64,000 nucleotides of DNA, taken from the NCBI GenBank assembly GCA_016719925.1, contig JADJYC010000001.1, positions 1 to 64,000 on the forward strand. Reading direction: 5' to 3'. Shown piece after piece: positions 50,145-59,362 of this stretch (position 1 is its first letter; each line of letters begins with the position of its first letter). Below the pieces are notes generated by a model. It had not been told where the DNA came from and did not search any database. It was given only the letters and a program-made list of their open reading frames with translations. This DNA is from Crocinitomicaceae bacterium. Its GTDB lineage: Bacteria > Bacteroidota > Bacteroidia > Flavobacteriales_D > Crocinitomicaceae. A program made the translations under genes and the position numbers.

Positions 50145-50636
50145 TCAGACTACATCATCAATAACCTGCTGATTGATCTGAACCGGAGCAGCATTTCTAA
50201 CTGCCTGAACCAGATTAACAATACAAAATGCCAGCATAATTATTGCATAGAGAATAAGAACAGGTCCAAATTCATCAAAATCCGCTGAACCTGGGTCACC
50301 AAGCGGGACAAGTGTTGCCAGAAAAAATAATCCGGAAATGCTCAGACCAATTATACTCATCACTTTAGCAGTTAATCTTTTGATGTTTTTTAAAGTAAAT
50401 GAAAAAGTCAGAATGTAAAACAGGATGCAGATGAGTCCGGTGATTGCACCGTATTGTGTAATCTCTTTCAGTTCATAGTAATAATAACTGTCATAAATAG
50501 AAGAGTATGAATCATAATCATACAGCGTTTCCATCCACATGGCAAAATCTACTTCTTCATACCAGTTAATAAAATATCCGGTCAAAATCATTAGAAGTAC
50601 AGTAACTATAAGTGATGTTACATAAAGTGCTTTCAT
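50145..50636 (-). CDS. Hypothetical membrane protein, four spans
   Basis: A 163-residue protein of no family I recognise. Four hydrophobic spans lie at about residues 3-23, 62-83, 88-110 and 125-145. The loop between spans 1 and 2 is acidic and tyrosine-rich (YDYDSYSSIYDSYYYYE) and probably faces the periplasm. The minus strand has a TATATTCG box before the start, close to the -7 consensus. The gene is divergent from the lipoprotein pair that follows. Confidence 0.65.
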   Translation of the reverse strand: MKALYVTSLIVTVLLMILTGYFINWYEEVDFAMWMETLYDYDSYSSIYDSYYYYELKEITQYGAITGLICILFYILTFSFTLKNIKRLTAKVMSIIGLSISGLFFLATLVPLGDPGSADFDEFGPVLILYAIIMLAFCIVNLVQAVRNAAPVQINQQVIDDVV

Positions 50637-50714
50637 GTCTTTTAAAGTTTGGTGCGAATATAAAAAGATCCTGTAAAAAAGAGGTTTTTATATTTGTACT
50701 TCATTTTCTGGTTG

Positions 50715-51266
50715 ATGAAATTCTTTTATTGTTTCAGTCTGATTGTATTCATCTTTTATTCCTGTCAGGGAGAAAGCAATTCCTGCATTAATACCAGTAT
50801 AGAAACGTTCAATCAGTTTATGGGGTTTCATGCCGGAAGTACAGAAAAAGATATCTACACCAATCTGGGCATTGCATCTGAAAAACATTACAGCACTGAT
50901 TCAACAAAACTAATTTACGGCTATTTGTATAAACGCGATGTACCTATTGCTGTTGTGGTAAATTCACATTCAAAATTTGTAGAATCTGTCATGATGGAAG
51001 TGCTGACCTTTGGTGATGAATTCACATCAGATCTGAACGAGGCAAAAGATTTTTACAAACTGGACAGTTGTGAAACGCGTTTTTTTGGAATGACGGAAAA
51101 TCAGATAAAATCTGGTTTTGATGGAGATCCGGAAAGAAAAACGGAAAACGGCGGAATTATTTTGTTGAATTACTGTAGTTCAGACTACAAAACTTGTATT
51201 ACTTTTAAACTTTATCCGGAACAGGGAAATATCTGTTCTACAATAATTTTGAGTTGGAATCATTAA
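50715..51266 (+). CDS. Lipoprotein, tandem paralogue 1
   Basis: About 183 residues from ATG 50715, with a signal ending FIFYSC, a lipobox-like site, so it is probably lipidated at Cys 16. The folded part has paired cysteines (DSCETRFFGMT; NYCSSDYKTC; GNICSTI). It aligns end to end with the next protein: CETRFFGMT against CDARFFGMT and KLYPEQGNICSTI against KFYPEQAEMCSSI. Function unknown. It stands 13 bases before its paralogue and is probably transcribed with it; a TATATTTG -7-like box is at 50689-50696. Confidence 0.75.
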   Translation: MKFFYCFSLIVFIFYSCQGESNSCINTSIETFNQFMGFHAGSTEKDIYTNLGIASEKHYSTDSTKLIYGYLYKRDVPIAVVVNSHSKFVESVMMEVLTFGDEFTSDLNEAKDFYKLDSCETRFFGMTENQIKSGFDGDPERKTENGGIILLNYCSSDYKTCITFKLYPEQGNICSTIILSWNH

Positions 51267-51279
51267 AAATCAAGAATAA

Positions 51280-51909
51280 ATGAAAATTGCTAAAAATTTA
51301 AGAAACGTCTGGTTTGTTGCGGCTATTGCATCGGTTTCTATGTTTTCAGTTGCGTGTGGCGGAGATAATTCTTCTACAACAACTACAACCGAAAACAAAG
51401 ATTCGATTACGGATGGTAAAAAAGGTTGTGACAAAAACAGTGCTGAAGACTGGGATAATTTCCTGGGTATTGAGTATGGAACAAATGAACTTGCACTGGA
51501 AGCAACTCTTGGAAAATTTACAGGTGGAGAATACACAGCAGATTCATCTGCGTTTATCTATTATTTCAAACGTGTTGAAAATGCGCCTGTAACTGTATGG
51601 GTAAATGGTAAAACAGGTGATGTTGAAACCATTTTTATGGAAATTTTAGGATATGAACAATATTTCCAAACTGATCTGGAAGCCGGAATCAAAGAATTCA
51701 ATATTCAGGATTGTGATGCCCGTTTCTTTGGTATGACCTATGCTGAAGTAACAAAAATTATGGGTAAACCATCAGCTGATGAAACGCTGGAAGGCGGAGT
51801 AAAATCAATCAGTTATGATTCTAAAAACTTCAAATATTCCGTGAACTTTAAATTTTATCCTGAACAGGCAGAAATGTGTTCGTCTATTTCAGTGAATTGG
51901 TTTTATTAG
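51280..51909 (+). CDS. Lipoprotein, tandem paralogue 2
   Basis: A 209-residue lipoprotein with a signal peptide ending FSVAC and a Thr-rich linker (GGDNSSTTTTTENKD). The domain after residue 45 repeats that of the gene before it, including DCDARFFGMTYAEV and NFKFYPEQAEMCSSISVNW. Both paralogues end at the same point. The family is unknown to me. A strong terminator at 51934 closes the two-gene unit. Confidence 0.77.
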   Translation: MKIAKNLRNVWFVAAIASVSMFSVACGGDNSSTTTTTENKDSITDGKKGCDKNSAEDWDNFLGIEYGTNELALEATLGKFTGGEYTADSSAFIYYFKRVENAPVTVWVNGKTGDVETIFMEILGYEQYFQTDLEAGIKEFNIQDCDARFFGMTYAEVTKIMGKPSADETLEGGVKSISYDSKNFKYSVNFKFYPEQAEMCSSISVNWFY

Positions 51910-51933
51910 AATTTAGAAATTAGATAGTATGAA

Positions 51934-51962
51934 AAGGATCCGGATAACCGGGTCCTTTTTTT
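51934..51962. terminator. Terminator between lipoprotein gene and convergent thioesterase gene
   Basis: Stem AAGGATCCGG / CCGGGTCCTT (one G-U pair), loop ATAA, then T6 or more. It lies at the ends of both convergent genes. Confidence 0.85.
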
Positions 51963-52393
51963 TATGCCGAATAATCCGCAATCTCTGAGAGTGCAGTCTT
52001 GCTTTTTTTGAATTCTCCATCACCTCTTCCACACAACTTACCATTTGAATCTGTGAGAATAGCTGACCCTTTAAAAACAACTCCGTCAAAAGAAACAAAA
52101 GTACCTTTGGCAGTAAGCACACCCTCAGTTACCGGTCTGGTCAGACTAATAGTAAAATTGGTAGTCAGAATAAAAAAATCATCAACCTGACTTTGACAGG
52201 CAAAATAAGCTGCATCATCCAGTAATTTGAAATAAACAGATCCATGTACCGCCATGCCGCCATGGAAATAACTTGAGTCGATGGGCAAAGAAATACTGCA
52301 TGACTTATCAGCTATTTCAATCGAAATGTTTTTATAAAAATCATGAATAGGGGCTTTTTGATAAAGCCGTTTTAATCTTTCAAAATGATTCAT
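51962..52393 (-). CDS. PaaI-like thioesterase (hot-dog fold)
   Basis: About 143 residues from ATG 52393 (MNHFERLKRLYQKAPIHDFY); an ATG six codons upstream is possible. The active-site region HGGMAVHGSVYFKLLDDAAYFA, with a Gly-x3-His-Gly-type turn and a following acidic pair, and the strand FFILTTNFTISLTRPVTEG are typical of the PaaI/4HBT_2 group. Substrate unknown, presumably an acyl-CoA. The gene is divergent from the aconitase gene and ends in a shared terminator. Confidence 0.78.
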   Translation of the reverse strand: MNHFERLKRLYQKAPIHDFYKNISIEIADKSCSISLPIDSSYFHGGMAVHGSVYFKLLDDAAYFACQSQVDDFFILTTNFTISLTRPVTEGVLTAKGTFVSFDGVVFKGSAILTDSNGKLCGRGDGEFKKSKTALSEIADYSA

Positions 52394-52503
52394 TCGTGTT
52401 GCCTTTTTCAAGGTTAGGATATAAAAGTAAAAAAAGGGTTTGAAAAGAATCTGAAATAATTAATTTCGCAGATACATAACACCAAACTATAAACGATCTG
52501 ACT

Positions 52504-54771
52504 ATGGCATTTGACATTGAAATGATTAAAGAAGTGTACGCACGTTATCCTGAGCGCATTGCTGCCGCACGTAAAGTTGTCGGGAAACCGCTTACACTGA
52601 GTGAAAAAATTCTTTATGCTCACTTGTGGGACAATCCCAATACACAAGTTTTTGAGCGTGGAAAATCATATGTTGATTTTGCTCCTGATCGTGTTGCCAT
52701 GCAGGATGCAACAGCTCAAATGGCGTTGCTTCAGTTTATGCAGGCAGGCAGAAAAAAAGTGGCTGTGCCTTCTACCGCACACGCTGATCACCTGATTCAG
52801 GCTAAAGTTGGTGCTGATAAAGATTTACAGGATTCATTGAATAAAAATGATGAGGTATTTAATTTCCTTTCATCGGTTTGTAATAAATACGGAATTGGTT
52901 TTTGGAAACCAGGAGCAGGTATTATTCACCAGGTTGTTTTAGAAAATTACGCTTTTCCTGGCGGAATGATGATTGGAACTGACTCGCATACAGTAAATGC
53001 CGGCGGATTAGGAATGGTGGCAATTGGTGTTGGTGGTGCTGATGCGGTAGATGTAATGGCCGGGATGGCCTGGGAACTAAAATTCCCGAAATTAATAGGT
53101 GTAAAACTGACCGGAAAATTAAACGGATGGACTGCTCCAAAAGATGTCATTCTGAAAGTTGCCGGAATTACCACTGTTGAAGGTGGAACAGGATGTATAG
53201 TTGAATATTTTGGTGAAGGTGCAAAATCACTTTCTTGCACTGGTAAAGGTACTATATGTAACATGGGCGCTGAAATAGGAGCAACTACGTCTACATTTGG
53301 ATATGATGATTCCATGCGCAGATATTTGAATGCAACAGGCCGTGCTGATGTTGTTGAACTGGCAGACAAAGTAGCAGAACATCTTACAGGTGATCCTGAA
53401 GTATATGCTGATCCTTCAAAATATTTTGATCAGGTAATTGAAATTGATCTTTCAACCTTGATGCCACACGTGAACGGGCCATTTACTCCGGATCTTGCAA
53501 CACCCATCAATGAACTTGCTGCAAAAGCAAAAGCAAACGGATGGCCGCTGAAAGTAGAGTGGGGATTGATTGGTTCGTGTACAAACTCATCTTATGAGGA
53601 TCTTGCGCGGGCTGCTTCCATTGCTAAACAGGCAGTAGCTAAAGGATTGGAAACTAAAGCAGAATTCGGTATTAATCCGGGATCGGAACAAGTAAGATAT
53701 ACAGCTGAAAGAGATGGTTTGCTTGATATCTTTAAAAATCTGAATACAAAAATCTTCACTAACGCTTGCGGACCATGCATTGGACAATGGGACAGAGCAG
53801 GTGCTGACAAAGGAGAAAAAAATACAATCATCCATTCATTCAACAGAAACTTTTCAAAACGCGCTGACGGAAATCCAAACACACATGCGTTTGTTGCCTC
53901 ACCTGAGATTGTTGCTGCATTAGCTATTGCCGGAGATTTAGGATTTAATCCGCTGACTGATACATTAACCAACAGTAAAGGTGAGCAGGTAAAACTGGAT
54001 CCGCCAACCGGAGATGAATTACCGGCTAAAGGTTTTGCAGTAGAAGATAACGGGTATCAGGCACCGGCTGCTGATGGCAGTAAAGTTGATGTTTCAGTAA
54101 AACCAACTTCTGATCGTCTTCAGTTACTGGAGGAATTCCCGGCATGGAATGGTAAAAACGTGATGAGTGCAAAACTCCTTATCAAAGTAAAAGGAAAATG
54201 TACCACAGATCATATTTCAATGGCCGGTCCATGGTTGAAATACCGCGGACACCTTGACAACATTTCAAACAATATGCTGATAGGAGCTGTGAATGCTTTT
54301 GGTGGTGCAGTGAATCAGGTAACCAATCAATTGAATGGTGAAAAGGGAGAAGTTCCTGCAACAGCCCGTGCATATAAGAAAGCAGGAGTTGCTTCAGTAG
54401 TTATTGGTGATCAGAATTACGGTGAAGGTTCTTCCAGAGAGCATGCCGCTATGGAGCCAAGACATCTTGGAGTATTGGCAGTGATTGTAAAATCATTTGC
54501 ACGTATTCATGAAACCAATCTTAAAAAACAGGGAATGCTTGCCTTGACTTTTGCAAATCAGGCTGACTGGGATAAAGTAATGGAAGATGATACATTGAAT
54601 TTTACTGATCTGGAATCTTTTGCTCCGGGTAAACAAATCACCGTTCGTTTGGATCATAAAAATGGTTCATCAGAAGAAATAAAACTGAATCATACATACA
54701 ACCAGCAGCAAATTGACTGGTTCAAAGCCGGATCAGCATTGAATCTGATTAAGAAGCAACATGTCGGTTAA
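52504..54771 (+). CDS. acn: Aconitate hydratase (mitochondrial-type)
   Basis: TCA-cycle enzyme converting citrate to isocitrate by way of a 4Fe-4S cluster. At 755 residues it has the length of mitochondrial-type aconitase, not of the longer AcnA or AcnB. The cluster cysteines are in LIGSCTNSSYED and NACGPCIGQW. Substrate-binding parts include PSTAHADHLIQ, IGTDSHTVNAGGLGM and NYGEGSSREHAA. The frame is intact over 2.2 kb. The gene is single, with its own upstream region (TAATTTCG box near 52465) and a terminator behind it. Confidence 0.97.
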   Translation: MAFDIEMIKEVYARYPERIAAARKVVGKPLTLSEKILYAHLWDNPNTQVFERGKSYVDFAPDRVAMQDATAQMALLQFMQAGRKKVAVPSTAHADHLIQAKVGADKDLQDSLNKNDEVFNFLSSVCNKYGIGFWKPGAGIIHQVVLENYAFPGGMMIGTDSHTVNAGGLGMVAIGVGGADAVDVMAGMAWELKFPKLIGVKLTGKLNGWTAPKDVILKVAGITTVEGGTGCIVEYFGEGAKSLSCTGKGTICNMGAEIGATTSTFGYDDSMRRYLNATGRADVVELADKVAEHLTGDPEVYADPSKYFDQVIEIDLSTLMPHVNGPFTPDLATPINELAAKAKANGWPLKVEWGLIGSCTNSSYEDLARAASIAKQAVAKGLETKAEFGINPGSEQVRYTAERDGLLDIFKNLNTKIFTNACGPCIGQWDRAGADKGEKNTIIHSFNRNFSKRADGNPNTHAFVASPEIVAALAIAGDLGFNPLTDTLTNSKGEQVKLDPPTGDELPAKGFAVEDNGYQAPAADGSKVDVSVKPTSDRLQLLEEFPAWNGKNVMSAKLLIKVKGKCTTDHISMAGPWLKYRGHLDNISNNMLIGAVNAFGGAVNQVTNQLNGEKGEVPATARAYKKAGVASVVIGDQNYGEGSSREHAAMEPRHLGVLAVIVKSFARIHETNLKKQGMLALTFANQADWDKVMEDDTLNFTDLESFAPGKQITVRLDHKNGSSEEIKLNHTYNQQQIDWFKAGSALNLIKKQHVG

Positions 54772-54792
54772 TAAAAACTGAGTAATTAATTC

Positions 54793-54826
54793 AAAGGTTG
54801 TCTGCATTAAACAGGCAACCTTTTTT
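54793..54826 (+). terminator. Terminator after aconitase gene
   Basis: Stem AAAGGTTGTCTG / CAGGCAACCTTT (one G-U pair) with a 7-base loop, followed by T residues. Confidence 0.88.
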
Positions 54827-54837
54827 ATTTTGAATGC

Positions 54838-55668
54838 ATGAATTCACTGGCACTTTTTGAAGCGGGAGGAACAAAAACCACCTTATTGATTGATTCAGAC
54901 GGATCAATTGTGCAATATACTTTGCCTGGTTTTAATCCAAACAGATACAGTGCGGATTTTGAAAATGAACTAAAAAAAATTGATCTTTCTGGAGTTACCA
55001 GAATTATATTTTACGGCAGCGGTCTCACATCCTCAGAAAACAAAAAAAAAGTTGAAGATATACTCAGACAATTTTCTCAGGCACCTTCAGAAATTTATGA
55101 TGATCAGTTAGGTGCTGCAAGAGCAGTTTTTGGAAATGAAAAAGGATTGATTGCCATTATGGGAACTGGCGCCTTTGCTGCCTGGTATAATGGAAAGGAA
55201 CTGGAAGAAAGAAGGGGAGGATATGGCTATTTGATTGATGATATTGGCGGCGGACTGGAATTAGGAAAATACATTCTTTCACTCTGGTTGAATAATGATC
55301 TTCCTGAAAAATGTGATCAGTATTTAAATACAAAACTTGCTGTGGGTAAAGAAGAGTTTACAACCTGGTTTTATAAAAATCCGGATTTGAAGTTGCTGGC
55401 AGAAATACCTAAAATGATTCATCCGTTTTTGAATGATGAAAAGCTGAAAAATTATATCCGTAACTATTTTAAACTTTTTTTTGAGCGACACGTTGAGCCG
55501 GCTATATCCAAACATAAACCAGACACTATGGGAGTCATTGGCGGATTTGCAGATGCATTTGAGGAGCTTTTGTCTGAAACGGCTTCTGGTTTTGGTATTA
55601 AAAAACTTGTCATTTGCCGTGAACCGGGGTTAAAATTGTTTGATTATCACAGGCAGAAAGGGATTTAA
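54838..55668 (+). CDS. N-acetylglucosamine-kinase-like BadF/BadG ATPase
   Basis: A 276-residue protein of the ASKHA fold. Phosphate-1 loop FEAGGTKTTLLID (residues 7-19), phosphate-2 loop IMGTGAFAAWYNG and the DDIGGGLELGKYIL segment place it near mammalian NagK and bacterial BadF-type ATPases. In Bacteroidota such proteins are annotated as N-acetylglucosamine kinases; a role in amino-sugar recycling is plausible but not shown. The gene starts right behind the aconitase terminator and has no partner. Confidence 0.78.
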   Translation: MNSLALFEAGGTKTTLLIDSDGSIVQYTLPGFNPNRYSADFENELKKIDLSGVTRIIFYGSGLTSSENKKKVEDILRQFSQAPSEIYDDQLGAARAVFGNEKGLIAIMGTGAFAAWYNGKELEERRGGYGYLIDDIGGGLELGKYILSLWLNNDLPEKCDQYLNTKLAVGKEEFTTWFYKNPDLKLLAEIPKMIHPFLNDEKLKNYIRNYFKLFFERHVEPAISKHKPDTMGVIGGFADAFEELLSETASGFGIKKLVICREPGLKLFDYHRQKGI

Positions 55669-55794
55669 ACCTGAAAACTGTAACCGTATAACCTTATAAA
55701 CGTAAATTTTGTCTACAGGAATTTGACTTTAGTAGAATTTCTGAATCATATTCCGGATTAATTCGGATATTTATACTGTATAACAGACTTGCCT

Positions 55795-56199
55795 ATGGAA
55801 GCATTACGTATACCATCTACAATTAAGACGCCTGAGGTACTATTTGATCCAACTCACCAGGTTTTTGAAATTAAAGGAAAATCTATTCCTGACGATGCTG
55901 AGGATTTTTACGCCGCAGTTTTGCAATGGTTTGAAGACTATGTCGCCAATCCCTGTGAAAATACGATTCTCAAAATTGATCTGGAATACTTTAACATCTC
56001 TTCTTCTAAACGCCTTCTTTTTCTGCTCTACAAGTTAAATGAACTTAAAGCAAAAAATAAAACTGTACGCGTTCAATGGCTCTATAATGAGGAAGACGAA
56101 GACATGTTTGAAGTCGGCCAGGATTACGCATTTATGGTGAAAGTTCCGTTTGATTTTATCAGCTACACAATGAACCAGAGAAATGCCGTGGTGGCTTAA
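55795..56199 (+). CDS. DUF1987 / SiaC-like protein
   Basis: A 134-residue protein from ATG 55795, matching PF09345: STIKTPEVLFDPTHQVFEIKGKSIPDDAEDFY, LKIDLEYFNISSSKRLLFLLYKL and WLYNEEDEDMFEVGQDY. SiaC of Pseudomonas is a phosphorylated STAS-like regulator of a diguanylate cyclase, controlled by the kinase/phosphatase pair SiaB/SiaA. In many DUF1987 proteins the segment reads YFNTSS; here the Thr is Ile (YFNISSS). No SiaA, SiaB or GGDEF gene is adjacent. A terminator follows at 56220. Confidence 0.83.
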   Translation: MEALRIPSTIKTPEVLFDPTHQVFEIKGKSIPDDAEDFYAAVLQWFEDYVANPCENTILKIDLEYFNISSSKRLLFLLYKLNELKAKNKTVRVQWLYNEEDEDMFEVGQDYAFMVKVPFDFISYTMNQRNAVVA

Positions 56200-56219
56200 A
56201 TTTATTGTTTGAATAATTC

Positions 56220-56245
56220 AACCCAGCCCGCAAGGCTGGGTTTTT
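56220..56245 (+). terminator. Terminator after SiaC-like gene
   Basis: Stem AACCCAGCC / GGCTGGGTT with a 5-base loop and a T run. Confidence 0.9.
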
Positions 56246-56365
56246 TGTTTCTGTTAATTTATCTGAATAACCTGCATGATTTTGCCTTCTTGTCTTTTGA
56301 GACTCTGTTAAATTAAGATATTGTTTTACTTTTGTGTCCTTCTATAATAAGTTTAAAACACAGTC

Positions 56366-57024
56366 ATGCAGAATAACGCCAGCAAATTAGCCGTAATATC
56401 TTTGGTACTGAATTTCATACTGATCATTGCGGTTTTGATTCTATTTGTAAAAATGCCTTCAGGTTCGTCTTCAGAAGCAGATAATGGAGAGCCTGTTGAT
56501 ACAACAGATCTGACTGCTCTTCATGAAAAAGGAGAAGGAGCAGTAGTTGTTTATTATCAGTCTGATTCATTGAACACACGTTGTAAATTTGTAATTGATC
56601 TTCAGAAAGAAATCATGGACGCACAAGTAAATGCTGAAGCCAGACTAAAATCCAAACAGGATGAACTGATGCGATGGGACAAAAAATGGCAGGACAAAGG
56701 TCCGCTTTTATCATCAGAACAAGAACAATACATGGCTGAAGGTCAGAAAAACAAGAAGAACTGATGATGCTTCAGCAGCAGCTTGAGCAGGAACTTTTTG
56801 ATACCCAAAACAGACTTACATTAACAGGAGTTACACGTATTCAGAAATACTGCAGAGACCTTGCTCTTACAAAAGGATATGATTATGTGCTAAGTTATCA
56901 GCTGGGTGGTCAGGTACTTTTCTGTAATCCAAAAATGGATATCACAGATGAACTGATCAATACCATGAATGCTGATTACGATTCCACTTCTGCTTCTGCA
57001 ACAGTTGAACCTGCTGTCAATTAA
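56366..57024 (+). CDS. OmpH/Skp-family periplasmic chaperone (one frame break)
   Basis: About 219 residues. An N-terminal hydrophobic segment (AVISLVLNFILIIAVLILF) anchors or exports the protein. After an acidic linker comes VVVYYQSDSLNTRCKFVID and a long coiled-coil region, then TRIQKYCRDLALTKGYDYVLSY and VLFCNPKMDITDELI, the OmpH core. Skp-type chaperones escort outer-membrane proteins through the periplasm. The frame breaks in the coiled coil at the A5 run 56747-56751 (one base short); with six A it reads QKKQEELMMLQQQLEQEL. A TACTTTTG box lies at 56327-56334. The stop overlaps the next start by one base. Confidence 0.82.
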
Positions 57025-57575
57025 TGCTGATTGCCCGCCGTACCAAAGAAAACAATATCGCTGAACATGTGCTTTACATGTTTCAGATTGAAGACCTTAT
57101 CCGGGCAAATAATTTTGATTCCGATACCATCATTCATACCATCATTGAACCTCAGATAAAACAAGAGGAATTGATTGCTGAATACCGTCAATGGTATGAC
57201 GGCCTAATCAAACAAATGAAATATGAAGGCGTTACGGTTAAAGGTCATATCTCAGAGCTGAATGAAATTCTGATGGAGCTGTTGCTGCTTCACAATACGC
57301 TGGTCAACATCATGCATCAGGCAAAATATCTTGAATTGTTTGAAAAAGCGTTACCTGCATTAAAAGATTTTCAGAAGAAAAGTAATGCGGCCAATATCAA
57401 TCTGGTTGAAGTTGGCTTTAATGCGTTATACAGCAAACTCATTCTTAAACTTAAAGGGCAGGCTTTTTCTGAAGCAACTGAAATGGCATTTACCCACATA
57501 TCTGAGATGCTTGGATATCTTGCCATGTATTACAAAAAGATGAAAAAAGGCGAACTCAATTTTGCCAATAACTGA
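57024..57575 (+). CDS. DUF4924 protein
   Basis: A 183-residue, probably all-helical cytoplasmic protein. The N-terminus (MLIARRTKENNIAEHVLYMFQIEDLIRA) is the conserved mark of DUF4924 (PF16271), a Bacteroidota-specific family. LMELLLLHNTLV and AFTHISEMLGYLAMYYKKMKKGEL are further conserved helices. Function unknown. It is translationally coupled to the OmpH gene (TAATG overlap), so it may belong to envelope biogenesis. Confidence 0.78.
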   Translation: MLIARRTKENNIAEHVLYMFQIEDLIRANNFDSDTIIHTIIEPQIKQEELIAEYRQWYDGLIKQMKYEGVTVKGHISELNEILMELLLLHNTLVNIMHQAKYLELFEKALPALKDFQKKSNAANINLVEVGFNALYSKLILKLKGQAFSEATEMAFTHISEMLGYLAMYYKKMKKGELNFANN

Positions 57576-57681
57576 TTCTCCTTTTTTTAACCTCCTTTAA
57601 GATTTGACAAACAATATGCGCCCGGTATATGCGTTTCTGGTGAGGTATTATTGATTAGTTTCGTACCAGAATTTAAACAGA

Positions 57682-58603
57682 TTGCTTGATCCGTTTTTAT
57701 ATTATTGTCTGACAGTTCCAATTGGAAACCTGCCGCTGTTTATTATATACGGCTTGTTTGATGTTTTTTATCTTTTGCTCAGAACAATTATTCCCTACAG
57801 GAAAAAGTAGTTCTCACAAATCTGCAAAATTCATTTCCTGATTATTCTGAAAAAGAAATTAAACGGACAAAAATCAAGTTCTATGGTTTTTTACGGATCT
57901 GTTTGCTGAGTCTGTAAAGAACTTGTTTATCAGCCGTAAAAATCTTGCTAAGCGCATGACGGTAAGAAACCCAGAGGTAATTGAACAGTTTTATGATCAG
58001 GGAAAAAGTGTGATTCTGCTTTCATCACATTTCAACAACTGGGAATTTCTTATTACTGCGCAAAGTTTACTTTTTCGTTTTCAGGCGGTAGGAATTGGTT
58101 CTCCTTTATCAAACAAATACTGGGATAAAAAAATTACTCAACGCCGTGAACGATTTGGTATGAAAGTCGTTCATGCCGACAATTATAAACAAGAATTGAA
58201 AAAGCTCAGCGGAAAACCAACTGCAACGCTGGTGCTTGGTGATCAGTCGCCCGGCAAAGCTGAAAACTGTTACTGGACAAAATTCCTGAATCAGGAAACA
58301 GCATTTTATTTTGGAGCAGAATATATAGCCAATGAATTTGATATGCCGATCATCAGCGGAATTATTCATCGGGTTGGAAGAGGGAAATACGAATTGGAAC
58401 TGAAGCTCATTACTGCAAATCCCAGAATGGAACAATATGGTTTTATCACACAATCATACATTTCTAACCTTGAACTGGCAATCATTCAGGAACCGCAATT
58501 CTGGCTCTGGTCACACAAACGCTGGAAAAAAGAAGTCCCTGAAAACCTGAATGAAGTCAAACTTGCCCACAGGGAAAGATTTTATAAGAGATTCAGGCAT
58601 TGA
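57682..58603 (+). CDS. LpxL/HtrB-like lipid A acyltransferase (two frame breaks)
   Basis: About 308 residues, an inner-membrane acyltransferase adding a secondary acyl chain to lipid A or a related lipid. The active motif is SHFNNWEF (His-x4-Glu). GDQSPGKAENCYWTKFLNQETAF and FWLWSHKRWKKE near the end are family marks. The N-terminal part has to be put together: from TTG 57682 it reads DPFLYYCLTVPIGNLPLF, then two runs are one base short, A5 57802-57806 (YRKKVVLTNLQNSF) and T6 57887-57892 (FYGFFTDLFAESVKN). The start is uncertain because no ATG occurs in that frame; a TAGTTTCG box lies at about 57655. Its neighbours OmpH and DUF4924 also point to the envelope. Confidence 0.82.
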
Positions 58604-58604
58604 T

Positions 58605-59222
58605 TTATTCTCCTTTGGGAAATCCAGGAGTTTTCATCACATTTTTTGCCTGTTCCACATGTCTTTCATTGTGATAGGAAACCAGCTGAAATGCATCACC
58701 TAATCTGAGTTTTATTAGTGTGGTAACAGCCAGAGAACACTTTGCTTTGCGGATGTTGATGAATCTCGATTCAGCAATAATTTTCAGCATTTCATCCTGA
58801 TAATCTAAAAAATCCTGTACAGCATTTTCAGTTTTAAGCGTAGCATTAACCAAAGGATTGTAATCCTTAGCAGCCTTTAACCGACGTTTCACATTTTTTA
58901 CTTTACCAAGTTTTACAGCAAGTATTGAAGCTGTACCAAGCGGACTGCTGACAAAGTATTCACCGGGCGTGCGGAACCGTGTATTTTTTATCCGTTCTTT
59001 AAAAACCGGAATATAGAAACTGTAATAGGCATTCAGGTGAGCAAGGCACTGTGCAATGCTCCACGCACGTTCATTCGGTTTCCAAAATAATTGTTCAGGA
59101 GTTAGAGCGGTAAAATTGGCTCTTACTTCTTCACTCAGATGCAAAGTAAGATCACTCACACGCTTAAGCAATTCACTCACGCGGGTTTTCTTAATGTTGA
59201 TATTGCTGAGTACGTTGGTCAT
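58605..59222 (-). CDS. DinB-superfamily protein
   Basis: A 205-residue four-helix-bundle protein of the DinB/YfiT-like superfamily. It has ALTPEQLFWKPNERAWSIAQCLAHLNAYY near residues 38-66 and a C-terminal YHNERHVEQAKNV, which give the three histidines of the usual metal site (one in AHL, two in HNERH). Family members include bacillithiol transferases and many proteins of unknown role. It ends two bases from the convergent acyltransferase gene, with no terminator between them visible. Confidence 0.8.
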   Translation of the reverse strand: MTNVLSNINIKKTRVSELLKRVSDLTLHLSEEVRANFTALTPEQLFWKPNERAWSIAQCLAHLNAYYSFYIPVFKERIKNTRFRTPGEYFVSSPLGTASILAVKLGKVKNVKRRLKAAKDYNPLVNATLKTENAVQDFLDYQDEMLKIIAESRFINIRKAKCSLAVTTLIKLRLGDAFQLVSYHNERHVEQAKNVMKTPGFPKGE

Positions 59223-59362
59223 GGTTGCCAGATGATGTAAATATATTGCAAATAAGCCAAACCCGTAAATGTGAATCTCGAAATTATTGAAAATGTCTTG
59301 TCTATAACTTTTTAAGGAACATCGTGTAAGTTTTTTTTACCTTCATCGTCAGATAGAAATCA

